Assembly (NCBI GenBank): GCA_020061105.1
Contig: JAGUYW010000043.1
Location: 1-50,343 of the forward strand
From: Anaerolineales bacterium
Lineage (GTDB): Bacteria > Chloroflexota > Anaerolineae > Anaerolineales > UBA4823
Direction: 5' to 3'
DNA: 50,343 nucleotides
The position numbers and the translations under genes are program-made. The first letter of the stretch is position 1. Each line of letters opens with the position of its first letter. Of this stretch, positions 10,118 through 19,698 are shown piece by piece. The notes under the pieces are model-generated. The model did not search any database, was not told the origin of the DNA, and was given only the letters and a program-made list of their open reading frames with translations.

Positions 10118-13100
10118 ATTCTCTCGACTTACTTCTCGAACCGGTCGCCAGTTGCTTACAGCCCATCCTGGCGAGCCTGGAGGCAGGACGCAACGAATAC
10201 AGCCTGGGCTTGCGCCGCTCTGCCCGCTTGACTTTCCTGGCTGCCTTACGCAAACGCCTGGACCTCCCACTATTGCTGGTTGTCGCCCGAACCGACCAGG
10301 CCCTCACTGCCCTGGATGAACTCAGCCTGTGGCAGCCCGAAATCCCACGCCTGCTCTTTCCGGAACCGAACCCATTATTCTACGAGCCAGCCGCCTGGGG
10401 CGAGGCCACCCGCCGAGAACGCCTGATGGCGCTGACCTCACTTTGCGGCTACCACCTGCCCGGTCTAAAACCGCCCAACCCGGCGCCGGTGATTATAGCA
10501 ACCGGGCGCGCCCTGATGACGCGCACCCTGCCACGCCGAGACTTTCTTAAAGCCAGCCGCAGCCTGAAACTCAACCAGGTGATCCAACCCGACGAACTGA
10601 CCCGCACCTGCCTGGCTTTAGGTTACGAAATGGTCAACACCGTCATCGCCAGCGGGCAGTTCGCCCGGCGCGGCGGTATTTTCGATCTCTGGCCGCCCGC
10701 CGAGAGCCAACCCATGCGCCTGGAATTCTTTGGCAACGAGATTGACGCCTTGCGGCGTTTTGACCCTGCCACCCAAAGAGTTGAGAAGGCCTCCCCTGCA
10801 ACTGAACCTACCCGCCTGCTGCTGACTCCGGCGCGAGAATACATTTTGGGCCCCAATGCCCCAACCCTTCCAGAAGGGGAAAAACACAACGAATTCCACT
10901 TGCCGCTGCTGCATAGCAGCTCTGCCAGCTTGCTTGATTACCTGCCACATCAGGCCTTGGTGCTGCTCGACGACCGCCAGGATATCGCCGAAACCATCCT
11001 GGGACTGGAAGAGCAAGCCGCCGCCATGCGCAAAGATTTCGTCAAGGATGGCGTTTTGCCCGATGATTTTCCGCTGCCTTACCTGACCTGGGGGGAAATT
11101 GATGATGTTTTGGCCAGCCAGCGCCATATCGATCTCAGCATGCCCAACGGCCTGGCTGAACAATTAAACGATGCAGACGGCGCTGCCATGCTGGAACTCG
11201 GGCGCCAGTTCAGTTCTGGACCGCGCTTCGGTGGTGGGGTGAAAGCCTTTTTACAGCACCTGGCTGAGCGCCAGCAAGCCAAGGAGACGGTGGTTATTGT
11301 CTCGCGCCAACGCCAACGTTTGCAAGCCTTGTGGGCTGAACAACTCCCTTCGCCTGAGCTTCCTCCAGTGTATTTCATAGAAGGCAGCCTGGCAGAAGGC
11401 TGGAGCTTCCAGTCTGAGTGCACTTCGCCCTTACATCTTCTTACCGATGGCGAGATTTTCGGTTGGCGACGCCCCGAGCCGCGCCGCCGGCCGCGCCCAT
11501 CTGCCCAGGCCCCCGAAGCGAGCTATGCAGACCTGCAAATCGGCGACCATGTTGTACATATCGAGCACGGCATCGGGCGCTTTGCCGGGCTGGTGCAGCG
11601 CACTGTGGAAGGCATGGCGCGCGAATACCTGTGTCTCGAATACGCCGGCGATGCTCAACTTTTCGTCCCCGTCCACCAGGCTGACCGGTTGACGCGCTAT
11701 GTCGGCCCCGATAATCGCAGCCCCACCCTCAGCCGCCTGGGCAGCCCGGAATGGAAATCTGTCAAAGCCCACGTCAAAGAAGCAGTCCAGGAAGTAGCCG
11801 AAGAACTGCTCGAGTTATACGCCCAACGCAGCATTGTGCAGGGTTACACTTTTAATTTCGATACCCCCTGGCAGCAAGAACTTGAAGCCAGCTTCCCATA
11901 TATCGAAACCGAAGACCAGACGCGCGTCCTGGCTGAAGTCAAAGCCGATATGGAAAGCAAACGCCCGATGGATCGCCTGGTATGCGGCGATGTGGGCTAC
12001 GGTAAAACCGAAGTCGCCCTGCGAGCGGCTTTCAAAGCGGTTATGGACGGTAAACAGGTTGCTGTGCTGACCCCCACCACCGTCCTGGCGCAGCAGCATT
12101 ACAACACTTTCCAACAGCGCCTGGCGGCTTTCCCGATCGAAGTGGAAATGCTCTCTCGCTTTCGCAATCCTGCTCAGCAGCGCCAGATCGTCGAGCGGCT
12201 GGGCGAAGGTGCAATTGACATCATCATTGGAACCCACCGCCTGTTTTCCAACGATGTGCAGTTCAAAGATCTTGGCTTGCTGATTATCGATGAAGAACAG
12301 CGCTTCGGAGTCAGCCACAAGGAGAAGCTCAAGCGCATCCGCACCGAAGTGGATGTGCTCACCCTGACCGCCACGCCTATCCCGCGCACCTTATACATGG
12401 CTTTGAGCGGCATCCGCGATATTTCGACTATTAACACCCCACCGGAAGAGCGCCTGCCAGTGATCACCCACGTCGGACCGTATTCTCCCAAGCTGGCGCG
12501 CCAGGCCGTGCTGCGTGAACTCGAGCGCGGCGGGCAGATCTTCTTCGTACACAATCGCGTCCAGACCATCGGAGCGATGTATATGCATTTGCAGCAGTTG
12601 CTGCCCGAAGCGCGCATCACTGTTGCACACGGTCAAATGCCCGAACACGAACTCTCGCAGCGCATGGAACAATTCAGCCACGGAGAAGTTGATATCCTGC
12701 TCAGCACATCGATCATCGAATCAGGCCTGGACATTCCCAACGCCAACACCCTGATCGTCGACCGGGCGGACACCTTCGGCCTGGCCCAGCTATACCAGCT
12801 GCGCGGGCGGGTCGGGCGCGGCGCCCAACGCGCTTATGCTTACTTCTTCCGCCATAATCGCATCCCCCCCAGTTTCGAAGGTCGCCAGCGTCTGGAAACC
12901 ATCGCCGAGAACGCCCAACTCGGCGCCGGCTTTTCCATTGCCATGCGCGACCTGGAAATGCGCGGCGCCGGCGACATCCTGGGCATGCGCCAATCCGGGC
13001 ACATCGCCGCCGTCGGTTTCCACCTGTACACCAGCCTGCTGTCAGAGGCGGTGCGCCGCCGGCGCGATTCCACTGGCGTAGATGGGGCGCTGCCGCCCAG

Positions 13101-13530
13101 TCTGAACCTGCAGCTTAACGCCATCAACGTCGAACTGCCCATCCCTGCCAGACTGCCGGAAAATTACATCCCCGACCAATCCACCCGCCTGGGATTGTAC
13201 CGGCGCATGACCGATCTGAAAAATCTGTCTGAACTGGATGCCTTAGGTGAAGAACTGCTCGAGCGTTTTGGCCCGCTGCCAGATAATGTCGTAGAATTAT
13301 TCTTCCAGTTGAAAGTGAAGCTGCTGGCTGAGCGCGCCAGCCTGGTTTCCATCTCGCCCGAGAACAACCAACTGGCCTTGCGTTACTCCGAAGGCGGCCT
13401 GCCCGATAACCTGTCCGACCTGGGCGACCATGCCCGACGCGGCAAAACCGCCATCTGGCTGCCGATGAATGGCGACTGGAAAGATAATCTGTTACTTTTG
13501 TTAGAGAAATTGCAAACCCAATCACCATAG
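10114..13530 (+). CDS. mfd: Transcription-repair coupling factor Mfd
   Basis: 1138-residue ATP-dependent translocase that removes RNA polymerase stalled at DNA damage and recruits UvrA. The N-terminal UvrB-like, UvrA-binding region spans about 1-400. The CarD-like RNA-polymerase-interaction domain is at about 475-535 (IGDHVVHIEHGIGRF). A superfamily-2 helicase core follows, with Walker A GDVGYGKTE at about 625-633, the DEEQRFG box near 725, and QLRGRVGRG. The C-terminal TRCF domain is complete. Length is typical. It overlaps pth by four bases and ends four bases before the convergent toxin gene. Confidence 0.98.
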   Translation: MNSLDLLLEPVASCLQPILASLEAGRNEYSLGLRRSARLTFLAALRKRLDLPLLLVVARTDQALTALDELSLWQPEIPRLLFPEPNPLFYEPAAWGEATRRERLMALTSLCGYHLPGLKPPNPAPVIIATGRALMTRTLPRRDFLKASRSLKLNQVIQPDELTRTCLALGYEMVNTVIASGQFARRGGIFDLWPPAESQPMRLEFFGNEIDALRRFDPATQRVEKASPATEPTRLLLTPAREYILGPNAPTLPEGEKHNEFHLPLLHSSSASLLDYLPHQALVLLDDRQDIAETILGLEEQAAAMRKDFVKDGVLPDDFPLPYLTWGEIDDVLASQRHIDLSMPNGLAEQLNDADGAAMLELGRQFSSGPRFGGGVKAFLQHLAERQQAKETVVIVSRQRQRLQALWAEQLPSPELPPVYFIEGSLAEGWSFQSECTSPLHLLTDGEIFGWRRPEPRRRPRPSAQAPEASYADLQIGDHVVHIEHGIGRFAGLVQRTVEGMAREYLCLEYAGDAQLFVPVHQADRLTRYVGPDNRSPTLSRLGSPEWKSVKAHVKEAVQEVAEELLELYAQRSIVQGYTFNFDTPWQQELEASFPYIETEDQTRVLAEVKADMESKRPMDRLVCGDVGYGKTEVALRAAFKAVMDGKQVAVLTPTTVLAQQHYNTFQQRLAAFPIEVEMLSRFRNPAQQRQIVERLGEGAIDIIIGTHRLFSNDVQFKDLGLLIIDEEQRFGVSHKEKLKRIRTEVDVLTLTATPIPRTLYMALSGIRDISTINTPPEERLPVITHVGPYSPKLARQAVLRELERGGQIFFVHNRVQTIGAMYMHLQQLLPEARITVAHGQMPEHELSQRMEQFSHGEVDILLSTSIIESGLDIPNANTLIVDRADTFGLAQLYQLRGRVGRGAQRAYAYFFRHNRIPPSFEGRQRLETIAENAQLGAGFSIAMRDLEMRGAGDILGMRQSGHIAAVGFHLYTSLLSEAVRRRRDSTGVDGALPPSLNLQLNAINVELPIPARLPENYIPDQSTRLGLYRRMTDLKNLSELDALGEELLERFGPLPDNVVELFFQLKVKLLAERASLVSISPENNQLALRYSEGGLPDNLSDLGDHARRGKTAIWLPMNGDWKDNLLLLLEKLQTQSP

Positions 13531-13534
13531 AGAT

Positions 13535-13816
13535 TTAGCTATGCAAGTTTTTATACGCGCTGCTGCGAAGCGAAACCTCCAATACTAAAACCACCAAACG
13601 ATCATCTTCAATAGCATAGATAATCCGCCAATCCCCTTGACGGATGCAATACAAATTATCATATCCAGTCAACTTCTTACAGCCCGCCGGGCGAGGATTG
13701 TGCGCCAGCTCCAGGATGGCGCGGTTAAAGCGTTTCAGTAAATTCTTAGGCAGTTTGTGGAACAGTTTTTCAACCTGGCGAGTAACAATTACCTGATAAA
13801 GCAGCTGCTTACTCAT
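13535..13816 (-). CDS. RelE/ParE-superfamily toxin
   Basis: 93 residues with a RelE-type fold pattern: VEKLFHKLPKNLLKRFNRAI, then LTGYDNLYCIRQGDWRIIY and a final beta strand LVVLVLEVSLRSS. RelE toxins cut mRNA on the ribosome. The basic residues of the core (R in CIRQGDWR) are kept. The usual GHR-type ending is replaced by SLRSSAYK, so activity may be altered. Its ATG overlaps the end of the antitoxin gene by eight bases, the classical coupled arrangement. It is encoded convergent to mfd. Confidence 0.85.
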   Translation of the reverse strand: MSKQLLYQVIVTRQVEKLFHKLPKNLLKRFNRAILELAHNPRPAGCKKLTGYDNLYCIRQGDWRIIYAIEDDRLVVLVLEVSLRSSAYKNLHS

Positions 13817-14093
13817 CCAGAAGCCCTTCTTGAACCAATTCCTCTCGCACTTGATGATACGGCTTGCCTAAAGAGGAATCTTGTTTCCATGCCTGGTAGA
13901 CCACATCCGCCCGGCGCGCCGCTCGGAGTTCTTCAAGTTCCTCCTGTAACGCTTCATAATCTTCAACCGGGATCAAAACTGCCACCGCCTTGCCATTGCG
14001 TTCAATGAGCACATCTTCGCCCTTCAACACCCGGTCTAATAAACCACGCCAACTTTGGCGAGCATCGCCGCTTTTGATTGCTTTTAAGTTCAT
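13809..14093 (-). CDS. Phd/YefM-family antitoxin
   Basis: 94 residues. The N-terminal Phd/YefM DNA-binding fold (MNLKAIKSGDARQSWRGLLD, then ERNGKAVAVLIPVEDYEAL) precedes a charged, probably disordered C-terminal part that would bind the toxin. The frame is open to 14165, but ATG 14093 follows GGAGGTAGAT, a strong ribosome site, and gives the standard N-terminus. It is first in the operon, with the toxin gene overlapping its end. The palindrome upstream suggests self-repression. Confidence 0.88.
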   Translation of the reverse strand: MNLKAIKSGDARQSWRGLLDRVLKGEDVLIERNGKAVAVLIPVEDYEALQEELEELRAARRADVVYQAWKQDSSLGKPYHQVREELVQEGLLDE

Positions 14094-14115
14094 ATCTACC
14101 TCCAATTGACAAAAT

Positions 14116-14139
14116 GTACAATCTATACAAATTGTACCA
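14116..14139 (-). promoter_or_regulatory. Operator and extended -10 of the toxin-antitoxin operon
   Basis: Perfect inverted repeat GTACAAT (14116-14122) and ATTGTAC (14131-14137) with an 8-base centre. On the minus strand the second arm overlaps an extended -10, TGG-TACAAT (14139 to 14131). An antitoxin or complex bound here would block RNA polymerase, as in known Phd/YefM autoregulation. Binding by this antitoxin is inferred. Confidence 0.6.
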
Positions 14140-14281
14140 TATTTCAGCTTCCATTTTTGAACCAACGAAACCTACCTGTGCAATGGGCTTTAGATTCTGC
14201 TAACCGATTTCTACACTGTCAAACAGGGTTTTTCTGGTCGCGCGGGTTCTCTGAGATACCATAAATACCCGGATTCTGCGC

Positions 14282-14287
14282 TATAAT
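14282..14287 (+). promoter_or_regulatory. -10 element, leaderless start of the glycosyl transferase gene
   Basis: Perfect TATAAT. The expected first transcribed base, seven positions after the hexamer, is exactly the A of ATG 14294, so the mRNA should be leaderless. No Shine-Dalgarno sequence is present and no good -35 box was found. Confidence 0.55.
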
Positions 14288-14293
14288 CGCTGC

Positions 14294-15379
14294 ATGGCCT
14301 CCTACGGCACACCACTCTCGAAACGAATTTTTGACCTGCTTCTCGGCCTGGTCGCCTTGATCTTGCTCTCTCCGGTGATGCTGGTTATTGCGCTGCTGGT
14401 GCGGATCAAACTCGGTGCGCCGGTGCTCTTTCGCCATACTCGCCCGGGTTACAAAGGCAAGCCCTTTACATTATATAAATTCCGCAGCATGACCGACACT
14501 CGCAATGTCGACGGAAAATTATTGCCCGATACCCAACGTTTGACCAGGTTCGGGCGCCTTTTACGTTCTACCAGCCTGGATGAACTGCCCGAACTATTCA
14601 ATGTCCTGCGTGGCGAGATGAGCATCGTTGGGCCGCGCCCGCTGCTGATGCATTACCTGGATCTCTATACTCCTGAACAAGCCCGCCGCCATGATGTGCT
14701 GCCCGGTATCACCGGTTGGGCGCAGATCAATGGGCGCAACGCCTTGACCTGGGAGGAAAAATTCCAGCTGGATGTCTGGTATGTCGATCACTGGAGCTTG
14801 TGGTTAGACATCAAAATCATCGCCCAGACGGTATGGAAGGTCGTGCGGCGAGAGGGTATCAGCCAGCCCGGTCACGCTACCGCCAAGGAGTTCACAGGCA
14901 GCGCCCAGCCCGACCCACGCCCGGCGCGCTTCTGGAACGAATTTTTGCAGCACAACCTGCACCTGCCAGCCGATACACTATACCAGGCATGGAGCTTTGG
15001 TGATAACCCGCAGCTGGCCGATGAACTTATTACCCTGGTACTGGTGGGTAAAAAGACCGCCACCGCCAGCCTGGTTTGGGAATATGAAGCAGATGGCGAA
15101 GCGCTGCCGCAGGTAGGCGCTTACAGCGTGATCACCAATTCTAGCGGCGAGCCGCGCTGCATCATACAAACCAGCGAAGTACGCATCCTGCCCTTCGACG
15201 AAGTAGACGCCCCATTCGCCGCCGATGAGGGCGAGGGCGACCTGAGCCTGGAATACTGGCGCCAGGCGCACTGGCGCTTCTTTGGGCGCTCCTGCGCCCG
15301 GATCGGCCGCCAACCCGACAAAAAAATGCCGGTGGTATGCGAGCGGTTTCGAGTAATTTATAGGCAAAACATATTGTAG
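14294..15379 (+). CDS. Phosphoglycosyl transferase (WcaJ/PglC type) fused to ASCH domain
   Basis: 361 residues in one open frame. Residues 1-205 form a complete monotopic phosphoglycosyl transferase that loads a sugar phosphate onto a polyprenyl phosphate carrier. The parts are the membrane hairpin at 11-38, the FRSMTD loop, the catalytic D96-E97 in [18 protein letters not shown] and [12 protein letters not shown]. Its usual C-terminus (GISQPGHA, then EFTG) is intact. A short linker leads to a complete ASCH domain (about 211-357: [36 protein letters not shown]). ASCH domains are PUA-like and are thought to bind RNA or nucleotides. I do not recognise this pairing as usual. Confidence 0.88.
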   Translation: MASYGTPLSKRIFDLLLGLVALILLSPVMLVIALLVRIKLGAPVLFRHTRPGYKGKPFTLYKFRSMTDTRNVDGKLLPDTQRLTRFGRLLRSTSLDELPELFNVLRGEMSIVGPRPLLMHYLDLYTPEQARRHDVLPGITGWAQINGRNALTWEEKFQLDVWYVDHWSLWLDIKIIAQTVWKVVRREGISQPGHATAKEFTGSAQPDPRPARFWNEFLQHNLHLPADTLYQAWSFGDNPQLADELITLVLVGKKTATASLVWEYEADGEALPQVGAYSVITNSSGEPRCIIQTSEVRILPFDEVDAPFAADEGEGDLSLEYWRQAHWRFFGRSCARIGRQPDKKMPVVCERFRVIYRQNIL

Positions 15380-15380
15380 C

Positions 15381-15401
15381 TTGCCGTTATCACTACGGCA
15401 A
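15381..15401 (+). other. Hairpin after the glycosyl transferase gene
   Basis: Perfect 7-base stem TTGCCGT/ACGGCAA with a 7-base loop, starting one base after the stop. It has no T-run, so it is at most a weak terminator. Its position inside a possible longer reading of the next gene supports the later TTG start there. Confidence 0.4.
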
Positions 15402-15434
15402 ATAAAACCCTATCTAGAAATTCTGGAGCTCCCA

Positions 15435-16334
15435 TTGACTGCCTACCTTGGCGAATTTGCTGCTCTGGCAACCGCTGCCTTATTTACCGTTTCTTCTACC
15501 CTGCTCACCCTGGCAAGCCGGCGGATCGGCTCCTTGATGCTCAACCGGGTACGCCTGGTGTTGGCAGTCGGGTGGCTGCTGCTCGCTCACGCCCTGCTGC
15601 GCCAGCCATTGCCGCTGAACGTAGGCGCGGATCGCTGGTTATGGCTGGGGCTTTCAGGCATCGCCGGGCTGGCCATGGGCGATGCCTTTCTGTTCCAGGC
15701 TTTTATTTACGTTGGGCCGCGCCTGACCATGTTGATGATGGCCCTGGCGCCGGCTATGGCAGGCATCCTGGCCTGGATTTTCCTGGGAGAAAGCCTGTCA
15801 ACATCCCAATTGTTGGGGATTGTAGTTGCCCTGGCAGGCATCGCCTGGGTGGTAAATGACCGCAACCAGAAGCCTGGCGCTGCTCCGGAAGATCGCCGCC
15901 AATACTGGCTGGGGATTTTGTGCGGGCTGGGGGCAGCCACCGGACAGGCTTCCGGTTTAGTTTTAGCCCGACCAGGGGCGCTAGGCATTCCGGCGGTTTC
16001 AGCCACCTTGATGCGCATGTTGGCAGCCACTATCGTGATCTGGCTGTACACCTTGCTGCGCGGCCAGGCAGGCGACACAATTCGCAAACTCTCCATCCAG
16101 CGTCCTGCGTTGTGGCTGGCTGTTGGCGGCTCGTTTTTTGGGCCCTTCCTGGGAGTCACTTTCTCGATCTTTGCTATCCAACACGCCGCCATCGGCGTCG
16201 CCAGCACCTTGATGGCGCTTACGCCGGTGCTGCTGCTGCCAGTGGGCTATTTCTTCTTCAAAGAAAAGTTCGGCTGGCAAGCAGCCGCAGGAACGCTCCT
16301 GGCGATGGCTGGCGTGGCGCTGCTCTTTTTATAG
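15435..16334 (+). CDS. EamA/DMT-superfamily permease
   Basis: 299-residue inner-membrane protein with about ten helices in two repeated EamA halves. The first half ends in the GDAFLFQAFIYVGPRLTMLM and ILAWIFLGESLS pattern. The second half has the parallel SIFAIQHAAIGVASTLMALT and PVGYFFFKEKFGWQ. The family moves amino acids, nucleotides or other metabolites; the substrate is unknown. TTG 15381 would add 18 residues inside a hairpin. TTG 15435, with GGAG six bases upstream, is preferred. It converges on the large cytochrome gene with a 15-base gap. Confidence 0.85.
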   Translation: MTAYLGEFAALATAALFTVSSTLLTLASRRIGSLMLNRVRLVLAVGWLLLAHALLRQPLPLNVGADRWLWLGLSGIAGLAMGDAFLFQAFIYVGPRLTMLMMALAPAMAGILAWIFLGESLSTSQLLGIVVALAGIAWVVNDRNQKPGAAPEDRRQYWLGILCGLGAATGQASGLVLARPGALGIPAVSATLMRMLAATIVIWLYTLLRGQAGDTIRKLSIQRPALWLAVGGSFFGPFLGVTFSIFAIQHAAIGVASTLMALTPVLLLPVGYFFFKEKFGWQAAAGTLLAMAGVALLFL

Positions 16335-16349
16335 CTCGGGCTGCGTAGC

Positions 16350-19300
16350 TCAACGCTGCACGACTGGCAGGAAAACCGGAAAAGCCGGAAAAAACGCCGC
16401 TGCCATAACCTGCGGCGGGCTTTTCAGACCTTGCCACAATTCCCCAAGCGCCAGCCCATCGACCCCGCCATTGTGAGCCAGGAATTCTATATATTCCTTC
16501 GAAGAAGTCTGGTAGTACAGCAACACCAATACCCGGGCTGTCTCGGCGGGTAAGATATAGCTGGTATCGTCCCAATGCTGCCCATCCAGGTACAGCGCGC
16601 CCACCGGCCGCAAACCCGGGCGATCGAATTCCGCCTGGGTCACACCTTGTGGTGGGATGCGGTTATCTTTGACCACGGTATTGTTCAGTAAAAAGTGGAA
16701 TGATTCTCCCACCGGCAAGCCGAGAAACGCCGCCAGTTCGGAAGTAATGCCCTGTTTGATCTCATAGACTTTTATGGCCGGGTCGCGAGTTAGCTGCCCG
16801 CTGAGCGGATCGTAACCGCCCGAAAGGTAAATCAAATCACCCTGCTCGTTGAAAGCCTGCACCTGCAGCCACATCTGACGTCCTTCGGCGTAGCCGGTGG
16901 GCAGTTTATGACCGGCGTGGTTGATCACCCGCACCGTGGCGGTTTTATGGGTTCCCTGATCTTGCAGGGACAATTCCAGCGAGGCCGCCCGCTTCAGCAT
17001 CGCCTGAGCCTGGAGCACTGTCGCGTTCAGGTAAGCGCTCTCTCCGGCGGCGTTCAAACGCCAGAGCGGGTTTTGCAGCAGCAGCGGAACCCAGGTATTG
17101 CCGCCCACAAAAGTGTGCACCGGTAGGCAGCCGCTGGTTTCGCAATCTCGCAAGACCGGATTGAACGCCGGGTCAGCCGCCAAACCAACCGCCCGCGGCA
17201 TGTGGCAATCCTGGCAGGTTTCGACCAAACCGCCTGGCTTGTATGATCCAAAGATTGGAGCGAGCACCCCACCGCTGGCGAAATCGCTGGCCAACCATTC
17301 GTCGAAGGTTGTTTCCACCGGAAAAAGCTGGTCTTGCTCGAAGGACGGCGCGGCTGTCCCCATCTCATTAGGCCAGAATTGCTGGCGATCTTCGTCCCAG
17401 GAAAAAACCGGGTTGTAGACGTTGTGGCACGTCCCGCACATGCGCGCCTGGGTGACGGCATCTTGATCCTGTCCCAGGAAAGCCGTGCGCAAGGCTGAAT
17501 GGTAAGGCAGGCTGAAAGCGAAAGAAAACGGCCCACGACGGTTATCATTCGGGTCGATGATCGCTGCGGCGCTGCCCACCAGCCAGGGGGGAACGGGGTT
17601 GGCTAAACTGCTGCGAATTTGCGCATCGATGGCAGCGCTCTCGTCCTGTGGGTTCGGCAGCGGATCGACCATGCGGTGGCACATGGCGCAGGTCACGCCG
17701 TTATGGATGTCTTCGCCCAATAGAGCGCTGCCATCGCCCGGCGCGGCGCGCCCTTGCAGCCAGCCGCGCGGTGTATGGCAGCGCAGGCAGTATTCGCCCG
17801 AACCCGGCGCATCGATCTCTGCCACCCGCAAAGCCGCCCAAAAGACCGGATCGCGCCCCGCCTGGCTCATCATGCTGCCGCGCCAGGCGTCGTAGATTGG
17901 AGCGCTGTGGCAGGTATCGCAATCTGCCGCCGGGTGTAGTTCGCTCACGCCGCTCTCGGGCTGTGTGCCGGGAACGAAGAAATCCTCCGCGCTGGTCGCC
18001 AGGCCGCGACGGGGGGTTGTCAACGATGCAGCTAAGAATATGGAAGCATCTGGAGGAATTTGCAAAACAGCCTGGTTGACAATGCTGCCGGTTACTGCAC
18101 CCGTAACACTGACTTGATACGTGACTGTGATCAATGGGGCAGCAGACAGGTTACCCTGCCAGGTTAAAATCGGGTTGGAAGTGTCGTCCACCGTGCCATG
18201 ACTGGCTTGCAAGGTTCCAGGGCGATATTGCAACCCGGCAGGCACCTGATCGGTGATGAAAGCCGGCGTATTCGGTAAACCGCCGGTGTTGGAAATTGTG
18301 ATGGTGTAGGTGACCACCTCACTGGCATCGGCAATCGGGGTCGAAACACGCTTGGAGGAATTGGAGAGGTTGGGCGTCGGTCCGTTGATATCCGCCAGGT
18401 GGTGGATTTGTCCCTGGTTGTAATTGGCGACATAGAGTTCACCCGCCTCGTCTTCACCGAAAGCGCTGATGTTGAAGCTCATATCCAGTTCCAAATCCGG
18501 CACAGACCAGGTCAACGGATTTTCACTGGTCTTATACAAGCTCCAGATTTTGCCGGTGACATAATCGGCGTAAAAATAGCGCCCCAATAAAGCCGGGTAA
18601 GCCACGCCGCGGTAGACAAACCCGCCGGTGACCGAGTAACCGCCGTCGATGGTATGGGGATATTCAGCAATCGGGTCAGTCAGAACGGCGGTCAGGCAGC
18701 TTCCGGTGAAGTTATAGTTGTGAGCGCCTTCACGGCAGCGCCAGCCGAAATTGACCCCACCGGGCGTTCCATAAGCTTGAAAATCAATCTCCTCCCACAG
18801 GTTTTGGCCAACATCGCCGATATACAGGTCTCCGGTCAGGCGATCAAAACTAAAACGCCACGGGTTGCGCAGACCTAATGCCCAAATCTCGTCCAGGCCG
18901 TCTTGCCCGACAAAGGGATTAGTCGCCGGAATGGCATATGGGCTGCCGTGATCTACATCAATGCGCAGCATCTTGCCAAGCAATGAATTGATGTTCTGGG
19001 CGTAATTCTGCGGGTCGCCGCCGCTGCCGCCATCTCCCATACCGATGTACAGGTAGCCATCCTTGCCAAACAGCAACTGCCCGCCATTATGATTGGTATA
19101 GGGCTGGGGAATAGTGAGCAGGATTTGCTGGCTGCCGGCGTCTGCCAGGTCGGGGTTGCCAGCCGAGCGCAGGTAGCGAGCGATCACCGTTGCTCCATCT
19201 GACTTGCGGGTATAGTTGATGTAAAAAAGTCCGTTGCTGGCGTAATTGGGATGAAAAGCCAGGCCGAGCAAACCGCGCTCGCCGCAGCAGATCACCAAAG

Positions 19301-19634
19301 CGCTGGCATCCAGAAAAGCGGTCGGCAACACGGCTCCATTCTTGACAATCTTGATCCGGCCGGTCTGCTCGACCACGAACATCCGCCCTGTGCCATCGCC
19401 GGCATGCGTGACCTGCACCGGCGAACTGAATCCGCTGGCAATTACCTGGTCGAGCGTGATTTGAATATCGGCCGCAGCCTGCAAGCCCTGCGCCTGAGCA
19501 AAGCCGTCTCCTTGCACAATAACCTTGTTTTCAACTCCGCTCCGCACCTGTGTAAGTAACAACAGCCCGATCAATGTCAGCGCAATCAGCCAGCCAGCTT
19601 TTTTCCAAAATGCCCATCGCTTCGCCGCGTTCAT
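16350..19634 (-). CDS. Secreted PQQ-type sugar dehydrogenase / DUF11 / pentaheme cytochrome c fusion
   Basis: 1094 residues. A signal or anchor helix (about 13-30) precedes a glucose/sorbosone-dehydrogenase beta-propeller (about 60-415) with NHNGGQLLFGKDGYLYIGMG and the calcium loop GDGGSGGDP. A DUF11-type beta domain follows (about 420-540). The C-terminal half (about 560-930) has five CxxCH haem sites (CDTCH, CLRCH, CAMCH, CGTCH, CQDCH) and the motif GHKLPTGY seen in multihaem cytochromes. Electrons from an oxidised sugar or aldehyde could pass directly to the haems; this is inference. Two ATGs are in frame; GGAG is correctly spaced only for 19634. Confidence 0.9.
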   Translation of the reverse strand: MNAAKRWAFWKKAGWLIALTLIGLLLLTQVRSGVENKVIVQGDGFAQAQGLQAAADIQITLDQVIASGFSSPVQVTHAGDGTGRMFVVEQTGRIKIVKNGAVLPTAFLDASALVICCGERGLLGLAFHPNYASNGLFYINYTRKSDGATVIARYLRSAGNPDLADAGSQQILLTIPQPYTNHNGGQLLFGKDGYLYIGMGDGGSGGDPQNYAQNINSLLGKMLRIDVDHGSPYAIPATNPFVGQDGLDEIWALGLRNPWRFSFDRLTGDLYIGDVGQNLWEEIDFQAYGTPGGVNFGWRCREGAHNYNFTGSCLTAVLTDPIAEYPHTIDGGYSVTGGFVYRGVAYPALLGRYFYADYVTGKIWSLYKTSENPLTWSVPDLELDMSFNISAFGEDEAGELYVANYNQGQIHHLADINGPTPNLSNSSKRVSTPIADASEVVTYTITISNTGGLPNTPAFITDQVPAGLQYRPGTLQASHGTVDDTSNPILTWQGNLSAAPLITVTYQVSVTGAVTGSIVNQAVLQIPPDASIFLAASLTTPRRGLATSAEDFFVPGTQPESGVSELHPAADCDTCHSAPIYDAWRGSMMSQAGRDPVFWAALRVAEIDAPGSGEYCLRCHTPRGWLQGRAAPGDGSALLGEDIHNGVTCAMCHRMVDPLPNPQDESAAIDAQIRSSLANPVPPWLVGSAAAIIDPNDNRRGPFSFAFSLPYHSALRTAFLGQDQDAVTQARMCGTCHNVYNPVFSWDEDRQQFWPNEMGTAAPSFEQDQLFPVETTFDEWLASDFASGGVLAPIFGSYKPGGLVETCQDCHMPRAVGLAADPAFNPVLRDCETSGCLPVHTFVGGNTWVPLLLQNPLWRLNAAGESAYLNATVLQAQAMLKRAASLELSLQDQGTHKTATVRVINHAGHKLPTGYAEGRQMWLQVQAFNEQGDLIYLSGGYDPLSGQLTRDPAIKVYEIKQGITSELAAFLGLPVGESFHFLLNNTVVKDNRIPPQGVTQAEFDRPGLRPVGALYLDGQHWDDTSYILPAETARVLVLLYYQTSSKEYIEFLAHNGGVDGLALGELWQGLKSPPQVMAAAFFPAFPVFLPVVQR

Positions 19635-19698
19635 AACCATCTCCTAATCACAATAAACCCATTTTTTCTAAGAAACCCAATGGCTAAGTCTTGCTCCT

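Noticed and set aside
15381-15434. Longer N-terminus of the EamA permease from TTG 15381
   Set aside because: No ribosome site, and the segment forms a hairpin; TTG 15435 has GGAG at good spacing.
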